Positions 5,828 through 7,012 of a stretch of DNA of 7,012 nucleotides are shown here, piece by piece. The notes beneath the pieces are model-generated. The model had not been told where the DNA came from. It did not search any database and saw only the letters and a program-made list of their open reading frames with translations. Position numbers and translations under genes: made by a program. The stretch comes from Prosthecobacter debontii (GTDB taxonomy: Bacteria; Verrucomicrobiota; Verrucomicrobiia; Verrucomicrobiales; Akkermansiaceae), in the NCBI GenBank assembly GCA_945885485.1, contig CAMCYT010000127.1, positions 1-7,012 of the forward strand. The letters are read 5' to 3'. The first letter of the stretch is position 1; each line of letters opens with the position of its first letter.

Positions 5828-6895
5828 ATGAATACCTTCAGTTCGAAGTCCACGGCGGAGCAATTAGCCGATTTTCTTAAAGAGCAGATTTTGCGTGGTG
5901 TTTATCACAGTCTGATGCCAGGTGCACCAGCCCTTGCACGCATGCTTGAGGTGGATCACCGCATGGTGATTTCGGCATTTGATCTTTTAGAAAAGGAAGG
6001 TCTGTTGGTATCAGGCGGAGTGGGAAAGCGACGCAGAATCGCAGTGAAGGAAGATCAAACGAGGCCTGTGATGAAATTCCAGATATTATGTTATGAGGAA
6101 ACAGACCGAAAACTTTTTTACTTGTTAGATCTACAACATAAACTGATGAATTCTGGGCATATCTGTTCATTTTCATCGGTATCTCTAACAGGTATCAAAA
6201 TGGACTTGGCTAAATTGAAACGTCACGTGGAGAAAATCAAAGCGGATGCATGGATCATATTTGCTGGTTCCAGAGAAATTTTAGAGTGGTTTGCGCAGCA
6301 AGAAACCTCAGCTTTTGCGCTTGCGGGTAGGATGAATGGAATTCGGATTCCAGGATGTAGACCAAACAAAGCAGTTATTTTAAAAATCGTGGCGCGTCGT
6401 TTGATTGATTTGGGTCATCGACGTATTGTATTGATGGTAAGAGAAGAGCGAAGGAAGCCTAAGCCTGCCATGCTGGAACGTGAGTTCCTTGAAGTTTTGG
6501 AATCACATGGGATCAAAACAGGCGCATACAATCTTCCTGATTGGAGTGACAATGTGAGCGATTTCCATCGTTGTCTTGATTCGTTATTTCAGCACACGCC
6601 GCCAACGGTGATCATATTGGATCAATTCCAGTATTTCACCGCAGCCCAATTGCATCTTGCCTATAAGGGTATTATCGCACCGAGGGATATTTCGTTGGTG
6701 TGCACTGATCCGAATCCTGCGTTCAATTGGTGTCAGCCTGTGTCTTCGCATATTGATTGGGATTCGGATGCATTGGTTAGAAGGATTTTAAAGTGGGCGG
6801 ATCATGTCGCGCGTGGGCAAGAAGATTATAAACAGGATCAAACGAGCGCGAGTTTCGTTGAGGGAGGGACGATAGGGCCTGTGCCTGTGGCGTAG
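5828..6895 (+). CDS. GntR-type winged helix fused to LacI-like sensor domain, transcriptional regulator
   Basis: Predicted ligand-responsive DNA-binding regulator of 355 residues, cytoplasmic. Residues 8-72 form a GntR winged helix: AEQLADFLKEQILRGVY, then LARMLEVDHRMVISAFDLLEKEGLL (the recognition-helix region) and a basic wing, GGVGKRRRI. From about residue 82 a periplasmic-binding-protein/LacI-like sensor follows. It is recognisable from ARRLIDLGHRRIVLM (189-203), FLEVLESHGIKTG, PTVIILDQFQYF (259-270), IIAPRDISLVCTD and the C-terminal SASFVEGGTIGPV. This GntR DNA-binding plus LacI-type sensor arrangement resembles AraR of Bacillus and is, from memory, common in Verrucomicrobia. The ligand is probably a small sugar-like molecule but cannot be named. 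The ATG at 5828 is preferred over a GTG at 5822 because AGGTAGG lies 5 bases before it. The central part is AT-rich compared with the minus-strand operon. A target could be itself, the hydrolase gene or the convergent gene at the right edge. Confidence 0.85.
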   Translation: MNTFSSKSTAEQLADFLKEQILRGVYHSLMPGAPALARMLEVDHRMVISAFDLLEKEGLLVSGGVGKRRRIAVKEDQTRPVMKFQILCYEETDRKLFYLLDLQHKLMNSGHICSFSSVSLTGIKMDLAKLKRHVEKIKADAWIIFAGSREILEWFAQQETSAFALAGRMNGIRIPGCRPNKAVILKIVARRLIDLGHRRIVLMVREERRKPKPAMLEREFLEVLESHGIKTGAYNLPDWSDNVSDFHRCLDSLFQHTPPTVIILDQFQYFTAAQLHLAYKGIIAPRDISLVCTDPNPAFNWCQPVSSHIDWDSDALVRRILKWADHVARGQEDYKQDQTSASFVEGGTIGPVPVA

Positions 6896-6909
6896 TTAAG
6901 ATGATGGAA

Positions 6910-7012
6910 TTACATCGCCGGTAAATTCATGCCATGGTAACTGATACGCTTGTAGAGCGGATCCCAAGTGAAGATGCACAGTTCACGACGTGTTACATAA
7001 TTTGAAACATTT
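6910..7012 (-). CDS. C-terminal fragment of an unrecognised protein, cut by the window edge
   Basis: On the minus strand an open frame runs from the window edge through 33 codons to a TAA at 6910-6912. It ends in TWDPLYKRISYHGMNLPAM, a residue mix that looks like real protein rather than shadow translation. The gene converges on the regulator, whose stop is 14 bases away, with no terminator hairpin between them. I do not recognise the family from this tail. An alternative 23-codon plus-strand frame from 6934 overlaps it and is less convincing. Confidence 0.5.
   Translation of the reverse strand, partial: NVSNYVTRRELCIFTWDPLYKRISYHGMNLPAM

Noticed and set aside
6934..7005. Plus-strand 23-codon frame starting MVTDTL
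   Set aside because: Too short, no ribosome-binding site, and it overlaps a more protein-like minus-strand frame.

Overview
The window looks like a piece of a chromosome from the Planctomycetes-Verrucomicrobia-Chlamydiae group, most likely Verrucomicrobia. No ribosomal RNA or phylogenetic marker confirms this. It is inferred from three things: a GntR-type winged helix fused to a LacI-like sensor domain, an exported SGNH hydrolase with a GHS-type serine motif, and intergenic repeats of the 'ACCACGGATGGACAC' and 'CGCAGAG/CGCAAAG' kinds, which I recall as common in those genomes. Most genes also lack a good Shine-Dalgarno sequence.

Layout. Positions 25-4758 hold four housekeeping genes on the minus strand, in transcription order thrB (homoserine kinase), thrC (threonine synthase), cysS (cysteinyl-tRNA synthetase) and a YycJ/WalJ-like metallo-beta-lactamase-fold hydrolase. 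thrC and cysS are 9 bases apart and probably co-transcribed. thrB and thrC are separated by 227 bases filled by a large imperfect inverted repeat. An 82-base gap with another repeat lies between cysS and the hydrolase gene. The strand switches at 4759-5030, a 272-base divergent region that carries a third repeat. Two plus-strand genes follow: a secreted SGNH/GDSL-like hydrolase (5031-5732) and a GntR/LacI chimeric regulator (5828-6895). At the right edge the last 33 codons of an unrecognised minus-strand gene (6910-7012) converge on the regulator.

How the genes relate. ThrB and ThrC catalyse the last two steps of threonine synthesis: homoserine to O-phosphohomoserine to threonine. The upstream enzymes (aspartokinase, homoserine dehydrogenase) are not in the window. 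CysS and the MBL protein are housekeeping neighbours with no evident pathway link to threonine. The plus-strand pair looks like accessory gene content: an envelope or secreted esterase, and a ligand-responsive repressor whose ribosome-binding site lies within a small dyad. The middle of the regulator gene is clearly more AT-rich than the minus-strand operon.

I saw no CRISPR array, tRNA, rRNA, transposase or phage gene, and nothing I would call a new defence or mobile system. The most notable non-coding structure is the thrB-thrC intergenic inverted repeat.
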